Assembly: GCA_016938615.1 (NCBI GenBank) | Contig: JAFGUH010000264.1 | Coordinates: 1-38,193, forward strand | DNA length: 38,193 bases | From: Halothiobacillaceae bacterium | GTDB taxonomy: Bacteria > Pseudomonadota > Gammaproteobacteria > Halothiobacillales > Halothiobacillaceae | Direction: 5' to 3' | Shown here: one piece after another, positions 1 to 8,375 of the stretch | Numbering within the stretch: position 1 is the first letter of the stretch | Layout of the letters: every line of letters starts with the position of its first letter | Notes under the pieces: generated by a model | Databases searched by the model: none | What the model saw: the letters and a program-made list of their open reading frames with translations, nothing else | Told to the model about the DNA's origin: nothing | Position numbers and translations under genes: made by a program

Positions 1-68
1 CGGGGTAAGGGGATGTTCGGCCATGGGTTGAATCCCGTTTGGGTGGGTTTAGAGCAGGGAGCGTAGAC

Positions 69-107
69 AAAAAAAACCGCGACAGGCCAGCGTGGCGAGT
101 CGCGGTT
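69..107 (-). terminator. Rho-independent terminator of the RND efflux operon
   Basis: Read on the minus strand, a 9-bp perfect stem (arms at 99-107 and 75-83, AACCGCGAC/GTCGCGGTT) runs straight into a run of T (69-76). A second small stem, GCCA/TGGC, lies within the loop. It begins 21 bases after the permease stop codon, so it should end the efflux transcript. Seen directly in the sequence. Confidence 0.9.
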
Positions 108-127
108 CATCGGCTCGTGCGTGGTCG

Positions 128-3100
128 TCAGGCTGTCTTTCGCGCCTGCTTGTCGGCCTTGATCTGCTGATCAAGCTGCCAGAAGTAGTACATGATCGGG
201 ATCACGAGCAGCGTCAGCATGGTCGAGGCGAAGGTGCCGAAGATCAGCGACACGGCCAGCCCGCCGAACACGGGGTCGGTGATCATGATCGCCGAACCGA
301 ACATGATCGCCAGCGCGGTCAGCAGGATCGGTCGGAATCGCACCGCGCCGGCTTCGAGAACCGACTCCTTCAGGCCGTAGCCCTGCTGTCGGTAATCGAG
401 GATGAAGTCGATCAAGAGCAACGAGTTGCGGACCACGATACCGGCCAGCGCGATGAACCCGATCATCGAGGTGGCGTTGAACGGCATGTCGAACAGCCAG
501 TGTCCCGGGAAGATGCCGACCAGCGTCAACGGGATCGCCCCCATCACGATGACCGGCATCATGAACGACTGGTAGTAGGCCACCAGCAGCAGGTAGATGA
601 ACACCAGTGCGACGATGAAAGCCGCCCCCAGGTCGCGGAACACGTCGAGCGTCAATCGCATGTCGCCGCCCCAGAGCAGCTCGTAGCCCTTGAGATCCTC
701 GGGCTGGGTGTCGACGAAGCCGAGGTTGCCGGTGGTGATGGTGACGCTGTCGCCGAACTGCATTTCGTCGAGCCACTTGTTCAACGTCAGCGTGGCGTAG
801 ACCGGGCTCGATCCCAGCAGGTCCCCTTGGACGGTCACCATCGGGTGTTGGTCGCGGTCGAGAATCGGCTTGGTCACCGTCGCCTCGACGATGTCGACCA
901 GGTTGCCGATCTTGACCGACTTACCCTCCTGGGTCGTCACGGTCAGGTCGCGGATCTGGCGGATCCAGGCGCGGTTGGCCTGGTCGAGTTTGAGCACGAT
1001 GTTGACCGGCTCGGAGGTGTCCGTGCCATGGACCGTGCCCAGCGTCTGGCCGCTGACGTAATCGTGGACCACCTTGGCGATCTGCGCCGGGGCGACGCCC
1101 GACTGCAGCGCCTTGGTCTGGTTGACGTCGATGCGGTATTCGGGCGCGTCCCGGGTGACCGAGTCGTCGACGTTGATCATGCCGTAGACGTCCTCGAACC
1201 GCCCGCGAACCTCCTTTGCGATCTCGCGCAGGGTCTCGTAGTCGGCGCCGTGAATGCGGGCGAGCACCTGAGCGCGCACCGGGGGCCCGGGCGGAGTCAG
1301 GAACAGCTTGATGCGCGTGTCGGCGTACTGTTCGCGCACGGGTTCGAGCTGGTCCCATAGCGCCGTCGCGACCTCGCTGGTGACCGGTCGAGAATGCCGG
1401 TCGACGATGTTCACCCGTATCTGCGCGAGGTTCGAGGCCTGTCGCATCATGTCGCCACGAACCATGCCCGCGAAGGTCAACGGCCCGGTCCGACCCACGT
1501 ACGTCTGGTAATCCGTGACGTACTGGTTCTGCGCCACGACCTGGCCGACGGCGTCGGCGACCAGCGCGGTGCGCTCGGCCGCCGTGCCTTCTCGGGTGTT
1601 GACCTCGAGCATGAAGGTGTTGACGTTGCCTTCCGGCAACATCTTCAGGCTCACGCCGGCCGGCGACAGCGGGCCGTTCATCCCCGAGGCGCGAATGAAC
1701 TGCCAGGCCGGCATCAGCATCGAGGCGACCATCAGGCCGAGCACGAACAGCAGAAAGATCAAAGAGCCGGTGCGCGACCCGAGAAGCGGCTTGGCGACGC
1801 GCTTGTAGTTGCGTGTGAGCCAGTCTTCGTGGTGAGAGTCGCCGTCGAGGCTGTCTCGTTGCGCAAGTACCTTGCGTGCCTTCGAGCCGAGCCAGCGGTA
1901 TGCCGTCCACGGCACGATGATGTAGGCCAGCACCAAGGATGCGATCATCGCGATCGAGACGTTGATCGGGATCGGCAGCATGAACGGTCCCATCATCCCC
2001 GAGACGAACGCCATGGGGATAAAGGCGAGTAGGACCGCCAGCGTGGCGATATTGGTCGGGTTGCCCACCTCGTTGGTGGCGCGCACCAGCAGATCGGCGA
2101 ACGATCGCTCCTTGCCTGCGTGCAGGTGACGGTGGATGTTCTCGATCACGACGATCGCCGCATCGACCAGCAGGCCGAGCGAGAGGATCAGGCCGAATAG
2201 CGAGATCCGGTTGATCGTCTGACCGAAAATCCAGCCCACGCCCAGCACGACGAACAGCGTCAATGGCACCGTGAGCGTCACGATCAGCGCCTCGCGCCAA
2301 CCGAGGAAGAAGAACAGGATGATCAACACCACGAGGACCGCCACGCCGAGGTGCTCGATCAGCGTGTTGACGGCGTCGTCGGCGCGCTGGCCGTAATCGC
2401 GGGTGACGGTCATCTCGACCTGGTCGGGAAGCAGCTGGCGCTCGATCGCGTCGAGCTTGTCCTTGATCGCTGTCGCGACGGTCACCGCGTTGGCACCGGC
2501 GCGCTTGCCTATGGTGACCGTGACCGCGGCGGTCGAGTCGCCGGCCGGTTCCCCATGACTGTTGGCCGGGCCGAAAGCGTGGCTGGTGAACTGGTGGTTC
2601 TCTTCCGGCGCAAAGGCGATCTCTGCGACTTCGCCCAGGTAGATGGGGCGTTGGTCGTGCTGCCCGATGACGAGGTTTTCCAGGTCTTCGGGCCCTTCGA
2701 ACGCGGCGTCGGTGCGCAGTCGGTATTCGCGATTGTCGTGCGTGATGCTGCCGCCCGGCAACACGGCGTTCGCCCCCTTGAGCATTTCGCTCAGGTGAGT
2801 CATCGAGACACCGGCCGCCGCGAGCCGCTGCGGATCGACGTCGACCGACAAGACGCGGCGATGACCGCCGATCACGTCACTGGTACCGACGTTGGGAACG
2901 CTCTGTAATTGCTCGAGCACTCGTTGGCCCACTTCGCGCAACTGCGTGCTGTCGAGCGCCTTCGAGCTCAACGTGACGCCCATGATGGGCACGTCCGTGA
3001 TGCCGATGCTCTTGACCAGGGGTTGACTGGTGTTGGGTGGCAAGCGGTCGATGTTTCGCGACAGTTCGTTGTAGAGCAACAGGAGACTCGACTCCTCGTC

Positions 3101-3439
3101 GCGGCCCACCTCGAACTGCACCGTGACGATGCCCACGTCGTCCATGGCCACGCCGTAGGTATGCTCGACGCCCTTGAGGCCGGCCATCAGCGCCTCGAGA
3201 GGCTTGACCACCTGATCGTGTATCTGGTCTGCCGAGTTCCCCGGCCGCTGCACGAAGACCTGCGCCCCGGGCACCACGATTTCCGGGTTGTAGAGGCGCG
3301 GGGTGATCAGTACGGCCATCACGCCGAACAGCGTGATGGCGATCATGATCAAGGCCGTGATCTTGGAATAGAGGAAGCTACTCGCGAGCCGTCCGGCCAG
3401 GTTCAGTTTCGGTTGTGTGGAATTCGTCGACCGACTCAT
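128..3439 (-). CDS. RND-family efflux permease, inner-membrane subunit
   Basis: This is the inner-membrane pump of a tripartite RND exporter, which uses the proton gradient to drive substrate through the adaptor and the TolC-like channel encoded upstream. At 1103 residues it is slightly longer than AcrB. The first membrane helix is near residues 28-45. Two groups of helices (about 360-510 and 955-1090) flank large periplasmic loops, giving the usual duplicated architecture. In helix 4 the signature reads LLVDAAIVVIEN with D426. The second Asp of the AcrB pair is Ala427. In the helix-10 region the AcrB Lys position appears to be Arg1004 (VVRNS). The adaptor stop lies 3 bases upstream, so the two are co-translated. 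The substrate cannot be told from sequence: the single-Asp helix 4 recalls metal-type pumps, while the overall sequence looks more like the drug or hydrophobic-compound group. Confidence 0.95.
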   Translation of the reverse strand: MSRSTNSTQPKLNLAGRLASSFLYSKITALIMIAITLFGVMAVLITPRLYNPEIVVPGAQVFVQRPGNSADQIHDQVVKPLEALMAGLKGVEHTYGVAMDDVGIVTVQFEVGRDEESSLLLLYNELSRNIDRLPPNTSQPLVKSIGITDVPIMGVTLSSKALDSTQLREVGQRVLEQLQSVPNVGTSDVIGGHRRVLSVDVDPQRLAAAGVSMTHLSEMLKGANAVLPGGSITHDNREYRLRTDAAFEGPEDLENLVIGQHDQRPIYLGEVAEIAFAPEENHQFTSHAFGPANSHGEPAGDSTAAVTVTIGKRAGANAVTVATAIKDKLDAIERQLLPDQVEMTVTRDYGQRADDAVNTLIEHLGVAVLVVLIILFFFLGWREALIVTLTVPLTLFVVLGVGWIFGQTINRISLFGLILSLGLLVDAAIVVIENIHRHLHAGKERSFADLLVRATNEVGNPTNIATLAVLLAFIPMAFVSGMMGPFMLPIPINVSIAMIASLVLAYIIVPWTAYRWLGSKARKVLAQRDSLDGDSHHEDWLTRNYKRVAKPLLGSRTGSLIFLLFVLGLMVASMLMPAWQFIRASGMNGPLSPAGVSLKMLPEGNVNTFMLEVNTREGTAAERTALVADAVGQVVAQNQYVTDYQTYVGRTGPLTFAGMVRGDMMRQASNLAQIRVNIVDRHSRPVTSEVATALWDQLEPVREQYADTRIKLFLTPPGPPVRAQVLARIHGADYETLREIAKEVRGRFEDVYGMINVDDSVTRDAPEYRIDVNQTKALQSGVAPAQIAKVVHDYVSGQTLGTVHGTDTSEPVNIVLKLDQANRAWIRQIRDLTVTTQEGKSVKIGNLVDIVEATVTKPILDRDQHPMVTVQGDLLGSSPVYATLTLNKWLDEMQFGDSVTITTGNLGFVDTQPEDLKGYELLWGGDMRLTLDVFRDLGAAFIVALVFIYLLLVAYYQSFMMPVIVMGAIPLTLVGIFPGHWLFDMPFNATSMIGFIALAGIVVRNSLLLIDFILDYRQQGYGLKESVLEAGAVRFRPILLTALAIMFGSAIMITDPVFGGLAVSLIFGTFASTMLTLLVIPIMYYFWQLDQQIKADKQARKTA

Positions 3440-3441
3440 GA

Positions 3442-4584
3442 TCAGACGCCACCTTGGTTGTCGGGGTTGCGGGTTACGGTCACACCGTTGGACAGGTGAT
3501 CCCGTGCGCTGACGACCACGCGATCCCCATCGCTCAGGCCGGCGAGTACCACGACGTCGTCACCGCGTCGCTGGCCAACTCGCACCAGCCGGAAGCGGGC
3601 GCGGTTTTCGTCGTCGAGCACGAACACGCCTTCCATCCCGGCCCGCTTGTGGATAGCGGTTGCCGGAACGGTGATTGCCGGTTTCTGGTCGAGCACGATG
3701 TTGACGGTGACGTAGTTGCCCGGACGTAGCGGAATGTCGGCGGGCACGTTCAGCTTCACCGTGTGAGTCCGAGTAATCGGGTCGGCGGCACCCACCAAAC
3801 GCAGCACCTTGGCCTGGAATGTTGCCGCCGCACCCTCGGTGGTCCGGTATCCCACCTCGACGGTATCGCCCTCGGCGAGGCGTTCGTAGGCCTGGTCGTT
3901 GACCTCGACCTGGATTTCCCGGTCGCCGCTGCCCATCAACATCAGCAAGGGTTGGCCAGGCGTGGCCAGTTGGCCCGGATCCGCGTTTCGCTGAACGATC
4001 GTGCCCGCGAACGGCGCACGGATCTGAGCGTAGCTGACCTGCGACTCGGCTTGTTCGACCGCGGCCTTCGCCGCGTTGAAGTCACCCCGAGCGACTTCGT
4101 AGGCGGTCTGCATTTTCTCGAACTGCTGCTTCGGGACCGCGTTTTCTTCGTACAGGCGCTTGAACCGCTCGTAGTTGCTGCGGGCGTTGGCGAGCCCTGA
4201 GCGTGCCTTGGCAAGCGATGCCTCGGCCTGGCGAATCTGGCTGTCGACGTCGCTTTGGTCGATGGTCAGCAGAATGTCGTCCTTCTCGACCGTGTCTCCT
4301 TCGTCGGCGTTGATCTCGCGTACGTAGCCCATCATGCGCGAGGCGATCGGCGAGCGATCGCTCGCGATCACGGTGCCGGGGAACATCGCCGTGTCGTCGA
4401 CCTTGCCGGCGTCGACCGTAATCCAGTCGCCCTCGACCGAGGTACCTGTGCCTGCCGCCGCGTGCTGCTCGTGTTCTTCGCCGCCGCATCCGGCAAGGCC
4501 AAGGACGGCCAGAAACACGAAAAGCGGCCGGGCCCACAGCCGGGCAGGGTGGGGAGGGGGAAACGAATGGGTCGCGTGAGTCAT
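3442..4584 (-). CDS. RND efflux periplasmic adaptor (membrane fusion) lipoprotein
   Basis: This 380-residue protein is the periplasmic adaptor that joins the RND permease to the outer-membrane channel. The N-terminus is a lipoprotein signal with lipobox LAGC, so Cys33 should be lipidated and the protein anchored in the inner membrane. Next come a biotinyl/lipoyl-like half (around residues 80-110), an alpha-helical hairpin rich in Ala, Glu, Lys and Gln (about 115-180), the second lipoyl half with RAPFAGTI (about 190) and then the beta-barrel and membrane-proximal domains. This is the standard order for HlyD/AcrA-type adaptors. A short His/Glu-rich stretch follows the lipid Cys (EEHEQHAAAG). 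It might bind metal but may only be a linker. The gene lies between the channel gene (74-bp gap) and the permease gene (2-bp gap). No strong Shine-Dalgarno precedes the ATG. Confidence 0.94.
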   Translation of the reverse strand: MTHATHSFPPPHPARLWARPLFVFLAVLGLAGCGGEEHEQHAAAGTGTSVEGDWITVDAGKVDDTAMFPGTVIASDRSPIASRMMGYVREINADEGDTVEKDDILLTIDQSDVDSQIRQAEASLAKARSGLANARSNYERFKRLYEENAVPKQQFEKMQTAYEVARGDFNAAKAAVEQAESQVSYAQIRAPFAGTIVQRNADPGQLATPGQPLLMLMGSGDREIQVEVNDQAYERLAEGDTVEVGYRTTEGAAATFQAKVLRLVGAADPITRTHTVKLNVPADIPLRPGNYVTVNIVLDQKPAITVPATAIHKRAGMEGVFVLDDENRARFRLVRVGQRRGDDVVVLAGLSDGDRVVVSARDHLSNGVTVTRNPDNQGGV

Positions 4585-4658
4585 GATCGATGGGTCTCGC
4601 TGGGTACGAATCGCGGTGACAAGTGGAGTTTGGGCAGAGTGTGTTCGCCGAGCGCCAA

Positions 4659-6263
4659 TCAGTGGGCGGCGCCCGCCAGCACGTCTAGGATGGCATTGTC
4701 GTGATCGGTCGCGACGCGGTCGGACGCCAGTTCGCCGAGCGCCAGCCAGAGGGCGGCCCGCTGCATGGTGCGCTGGAAATGGGCGCGGATCAGTTCGGCA
4801 CGAGCGTTATCCAGCTCGGTCTGGGCCGCGAGCAATTCGGTCATGGTCGCCAATCCCTGCTGGTAGCGTAGTGTTTCGAGTCGCACGGCCTCCTCGCTCT
4901 GCTCGATGGCCAGCTGGCGTACCTCGACGCGTTTCTCGGCCATGTTCGCCTCGCGCCAGACCTTGCCGACCTGCCCGAGCAACTTGTCGAGTGCTTGCTG
5001 GCGTTCGGCGAGGCTGGCATTGACCTTTGCCTGGGCGCGATTGACCTTGCCGGAGCGCGCGCCGAAATCGAAGATCCGCCAGGTGAGCTGACCGCCGATC
5101 GTGTAGCTCTCGTTCTCGAGGCCGAGCGACTCGTCGTTGAAGTCCTGCTGGGCCATCAGATTGACGTGCGGCTTGTAATCCGCGCGGGCGACGTCCACTT
5201 CGGCCCGCGCGGCCTCGACCCGCCCGCGCAGCGCCTGGATCCGCGGGTTGTTGTCGAGTGCTCGCTGGCGGGCGCGGGCGAGATCCGTCTCCGGCAGCGC
5301 CACGTCGATGGTCTCGGTCAGGTCGATGGCGCGCGATGTGTCGATGCCCGTGAGCACCTTCAGCCCGTCGGCGGCGTTCTCCGCCTGGTTGCGCGCGTCC
5401 GCGAGGCTCAGCTCGCGTTCGCCGAGATTGACCTTGGCCTTGAGCAGGTCCGACTTGGTGACCACGCCCTCGTCGAACAGCGTCTGCGACAGGTCGCGGA
5501 ACGAGCGCGCCGCATTCTTCGCCTGCCGCGCTACCTCGACGAATGCCTCGGCGGTGTTGATGCCCGCGTAGGCCTCGATCGTGTGAAGCACCAATTGCTG
5601 GCGCGCGGCCTGGTCGCCGGCCTCGGCGGCCTGCAGCAGAGCTTGCGCCTGGGTGCGCATCTCGCGAATCTTGCCGCCGTTATAAATGGGCACCGAAAGC
5701 TTCAGGGACGTCTGGAAGTTGTGATGCCAGCCGGGATCGTTGAGGCTGTCGGGTTCCGTGGCGAAGGCACCGGCCTGATCGCCCTGATTGAATTTCTGGA
5801 AGAACTCGCTGACACCGAAATCGTTGAAGCTCGCCTGCTCCTGCTGGAGTTTCATCCCGAACACGTTCAGCGGGTTGTTCGAGCCCATCACGCCAAAGGA
5901 GAGGTCGAGCGTCGGCAACAGGTTGCCGTTTGCCTGCTCGATCGCGGCCCGGGCCTCGGCGATGCGTGCCTGCGACAGGTCCATGGCCGGGTTCTGGCTC
6001 AGCGTGCGCTTCATGGCCTCGGCGAACGACAGGTGGAGTGCTCGTCCGGGCGCCTCGGCAGCCGGAGCGGTGAATGTCGGACCACCGTTGCCCGCGGCCC
6101 AGGTAGGCAGCCACGCACCGGTAGCCAGGCAGGCGCTCAAGCCGGTCGCCAGTGCCATGCCGATCGACGGTCGTCCCCCTTGCGACGCGTTCGGGAGGCG
6201 ACGTGCCGTGGTGTGCGTGAGCCGGGGATTAATCGGCCCCCAAAACAGTCGGGTACGACCCAT
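4659..6263 (-). CDS. TolC-family outer-membrane efflux channel
   Basis: First gene of the efflux operon; it encodes the outer-membrane/periplasmic channel that completes the pump. The protein has two repeated halves of long Ala-, Glu- and Gln-rich helices, as expected for the TolC/OEP family (for example AIEQANGNLLPTLDLSFG near the N-terminus, then LVLHTIEAYAGINTAEAFVE, and LETLRYQQGLATMTELLAAQ near the C-terminus). The start chosen is the ATG at 6263, because GGAAAGGA lies 8-12 bases upstream; this gives 534 residues. An in-frame ATG at 6308 has no such support. The signal peptide is unusual: about 35 polar residues precede the hydrophobic core (MALATGLSACLATGAWL, ending near WAAG), so either the N-terminus is long or an internal Met is used. 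Transcription probably starts in the palindromic region at 6335-6363. Confidence 0.93.
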   Translation of the reverse strand: MGRTRLFWGPINPRLTHTTARRLPNASQGGRPSIGMALATGLSACLATGAWLPTWAAGNGGPTFTAPAAEAPGRALHLSFAEAMKRTLSQNPAMDLSQARIAEARAAIEQANGNLLPTLDLSFGVMGSNNPLNVFGMKLQQEQASFNDFGVSEFFQKFNQGDQAGAFATEPDSLNDPGWHHNFQTSLKLSVPIYNGGKIREMRTQAQALLQAAEAGDQAARQQLVLHTIEAYAGINTAEAFVEVARQAKNAARSFRDLSQTLFDEGVVTKSDLLKAKVNLGERELSLADARNQAENAADGLKVLTGIDTSRAIDLTETIDVALPETDLARARQRALDNNPRIQALRGRVEAARAEVDVARADYKPHVNLMAQQDFNDESLGLENESYTIGGQLTWRIFDFGARSGKVNRAQAKVNASLAERQQALDKLLGQVGKVWREANMAEKRVEVRQLAIEQSEEAVRLETLRYQQGLATMTELLAAQTELDNARAELIRAHFQRTMQRAALWLALGELASDRVATDHDNAILDVLAGAAH

Positions 6264-6334
6264 GCTGCAAGTCCTTTCCAAGGTGTCTGCGGTTACCCGC
6301 CGGGCCAACGGAGCGGCGGCGACATTGACCGGAC

Positions 6335-6363
6335 AATATATCAGAAAACACTAATATATGAAA
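6335..6363 (-). promoter_or_regulatory. Promoter overlapping a 24-bp palindromic operator for the efflux operon
   Basis: On the minus strand a -35-like TTTCAT (6358-6363) and a -10-like TATATT (6335-6340) are separated by 17 bases, about 70 bases upstream of the channel-gene start. The same stretch contains an inverted repeat: ATATATCAG (6336-6344) and CTAATATAT (6351-6359), with 8 of 9 positions complementary and a 6-base spacer. The AT-rich palindrome stands out in GC-rich surroundings. A repressor bound here would block RNA polymerase. ArsR- and TetR-type regulators bind sites of this shape, but no regulator gene is in the window, so the protein is unknown. From here to the repeat element at 6550 (about 185 bases) I see no gene. 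Confidence 0.6.
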
Positions 6364-6549
6364 CCCGAGACCGCGGCCGGCCGTGCCGGCTTGTCGCCCA
6401 TCCCTCGGGTTTTCGATCGGTCGCGGAAAGCCTAGCACGCCCGACGTGGCGCCGTTTGCGCATCAGCGTATGCTGAAAATCTGATACATGCCGACCGGGG
6501 CGTGCACCGCCTGCACTGCTCCCGACACGGTATCATCGCGCCTCGTAAG

Positions 6550-6806
6550 GGAGACTCTGCACGAATCGACAGTGTCTGAAGCGGGACCGTCGAGGGTCCA
6601 GATGCAAGGCGCGGAGCGCGGTGAATGGCCGTCGCCATTCGCACTCGCGGCAATGCCGCAGATAGGCCCTTTTCGGCCCGCCCGCACGCCGCAAAGCCGT
6701 CTCTCGACGGGCCCATGTTGTTGCCTTGGGGCCCGTCTTTTAGACGGCGCCAGAAAAGCGAACAAGCCCGCGAGCCAGAGGCACCATCGATTCGTGCAGA
6801 GTCTCC
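6550..6806 (+). mobile_element. MITE-like non-coding element, copy 1, directly upstream of truA
   Basis: A 257-bp stretch is bounded by a perfect 20-bp terminal inverted repeat (6550-6569 GGAGACTCTGCACGAATCGA and its complement at 6787-6806). It has no credible coding frame. Inside are hairpins, for example GAATGGC/GCCATTC at 6623-6640 and CCGTC/GACGG around 6736-6750. The right-hand 45 bases (GAACAAGCC, then AGCCAGAGGCA, then the terminal repeat) recur in copy 2, and a diverged version ends copy 3. I see no clear target duplication. The element ends 33 bases before the truA ATG, so truA transcription must start in it or cross it. The ends resemble those of IS5-type insertion sequences, but that is a recollection, not a match I could run. 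Confidence 0.75.
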
Positions 6807-6839
6807 TTGGAACACCTCGTTCGATACTGGGAGCAGGGT

Positions 6840-7628
6840 ATGCGATTGGCCATGGGCATCGAATACGACGGTGGGCGCTACCACGGCTGGCAGCGTCAGT
6901 CCCACTGCGACTCCGTCCAGGCGCGGGTCGAGACGGCGATCGGCCGGGTGGCGGACGCGCCGGTCGAGGTGACGTGCGCGGGACGAACCGATCGGGGCGT
7001 GCATGCGACCAACCAAGTCATCCACGTCGACGTGGTCGCCGAGCGGCCGTTGCACGGCTGGATGATGGGGACCATGCAGCACTTGCCGCGCGACATCACC
7101 GTGCGTTGGGTCCGCCTTGTCGACACCGACTTTCACGCCCGTTTTTCAGCGATCGCGCGTGAATACCGGTATTGCCTGCTCAATCGCAGCACGAGACCGG
7201 CGATCGCGGCCGGCCGGCTGAGCTGGTGGTATCGCCCACTGGACGAGCGGCGCATGCAGGCGGCGGCTGACCGGTTGCTGGGCGAGCACGACTTTTCCAG
7301 TTTCCGCGGCAAGGATTGCCAGGCGCGTTCTCCGGTGCGACGCCTGGAGACGCTGCGGGTCACGCGGCTGGGCGATTATCTGTTCTTCGACGTGCGTGCC
7401 AACGCGTTCCTGCATCACATGGTGCGTAACCTGGTCGGGAGCCTGTTCGCGGTGGGGACCGGCGAGCGCCCGATCGATTGGATCGACGAGGCACTCGCGG
7501 CCGTCGATCGTGAGGCCGCCGGGATTACCGCACCCGCCGACGGGCTCTATCTCACCGGGGTGGAGTACCCGCCGGCGTTCGGATTGCCCAGCGGGTCGCG
7601 CCGACCCGTTTTCGAACAGATGGACTGA
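6840..7628 (+). CDS. truA: tRNA pseudouridine(38-40) synthase TruA
   Basis: Converts uridines 38-40 in the anticodon arm of many tRNAs to pseudouridine. The 262-residue product begins MRLAMGIEYDGGRYHGWQRQ, the usual TruA opening, and carries the catalytic-Asp motif AGRTDRGVHATNQV. Later conserved stretches are AREYRYCLLNR, HDFSSFRGKDCQARSPVR and FLHHMVRNLVGSLFAVG. The ATG at 6840 is preferred because it is preceded by GGGAGCAGGG and matches the family N-terminus; the frame is open further upstream to a TTG at 6807, which would add 11 unrelated residues. truA heads the truA-trpFBA-accD-folC run common in gammaproteobacteria. A MITE-like element lies immediately upstream, separating it from any older neighbour. 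Confidence 0.97.
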   Translation: MRLAMGIEYDGGRYHGWQRQSHCDSVQARVETAIGRVADAPVEVTCAGRTDRGVHATNQVIHVDVVAERPLHGWMMGTMQHLPRDITVRWVRLVDTDFHARFSAIAREYRYCLLNRSTRPAIAAGRLSWWYRPLDERRMQAAADRLLGEHDFSSFRGKDCQARSPVRRLETLRVTRLGDYLFFDVRANAFLHHMVRNLVGSLFAVGTGERPIDWIDEALAAVDREAAGITAPADGLYLTGVEYPPAFGLPSGSRRPVFEQMD

Positions 7629-7715
7629 GCGACCGCCATTCCGGGGGTGGTGGGAATCCTGCTAGACTCTCCCGCCCGATTACCTTTCAGCTTTCAGCGC
7701 GAGGCCGTTTGCCAG

Positions 7716-8375
7716 GTGGACACCAGCCGTACCCGGGTCAAGATCTGCGGCATCACCCGCTTGACCGATATTCAGGCCGCCGTGGCTGCCGGTGCCGACG
7801 CGCTCGGCTTCGTGTTCGTGCCGGCCAGTCGCCGGTCGATAGCGGTGGAGGCCGCGCGTGACCTGGTCGCCCGGGTTCCCGCCTTCGTCCAGTCCGTGGC
7901 CCTGTTCTCCGACCCGAGCGTGGATTGGGTAGAGACGGTCGTCGATCAGGTTGGTCCCGACATGTTGCAGTTCCATGGTGGCGAGAGTGGCCGTTTCTGC
8001 CGGCAGTTCGGGCGCCCTTACCTCAAGGCCATCAGTGCCGAGCTGGACGAGGAGCGCCGCCGCCGCGTGATACAGGACCACCACACCGCCCGCGGCTTTC
8101 TGCTCGACAGCCATGCCGTAAGCGGTCTCGGTGGCACAGGGCACGCCTTCGACTGGAGTCGCTGGCCGCGCGAGACCGGTCGTGATCGTCGACCCTGGAT
8201 ACTGGCCGGCGGTTTGTCGCCGGATAATGTCGCCGAGGCGGTAACTACGTTACGGCCCTACGCCGTCGACGTGTCCAGCGGTGTCGAGGATATGCCGGGT
8301 ATCAAGTCGGCCGAGAAGATCAATGCATTCATCCAAGGGGTAGCGCATGCCCGAGAGCAACGACATGGCGACTGA
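7716..8375 (+). CDS. trpF: Phosphoribosylanthranilate isomerase
   Basis: Catalyses the Amadori rearrangement of phosphoribosylanthranilate in tryptophan synthesis. The 219-residue TIM barrel opens with RVKICGITR, whose Cys11 is the expected catalytic thiol. It continues with [13 protein letters not shown] and [12 protein letters not shown], has the C-terminal phosphate-binding segments [10 protein letters not shown] and VDVSSGVED, and carries the general-acid Asp in [14 protein letters not shown]. The GTG at 7716 is chosen because it gives the family N-terminus; a GTG at 7647 would add 23 residues with no family resemblance. The gene overlaps trpB by 29 bases, indicating translational coupling. 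trpE, trpG, trpD and trpC are not in the window. Confidence 0.96.
   Translation: MDTSRTRVKICGITRLTDIQAAVAAGADALGFVFVPASRRSIAVEAARDLVARVPAFVQSVALFSDPSVDWVETVVDQVGPDMLQFHGGESGRFCRQFGRPYLKAISAELDEERRRRVIQDHHTARGFLLDSHAVSGLGGTGHAFDWSRWPRETGRDRRPWILAGGLSPDNVAEAVTTLRPYAVDVSSGVEDMPGIKSAEKINAFIQGVAHAREQRHGD

Noticed and set aside
92-1360. Long open frame opposite the RND permease
   Set aside because: It is antisense to a clear RND gene and its translation is rich in Arg, Asp, Gln and His with no family motif, the usual product of high-GC third-position bias.
4995-6476. 493-codon open frame opposite the TolC-like gene
   Set aside because: It is a shadow of the TolC-family gene and runs through the promoter palindrome; no recognisable domain.
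6550-6806. Transposase or remnant coding sequence within the repeat element
   Set aside because: No frame in any copy shows a DDE-type or other transposase motif; the copies are too short and share only their ends.
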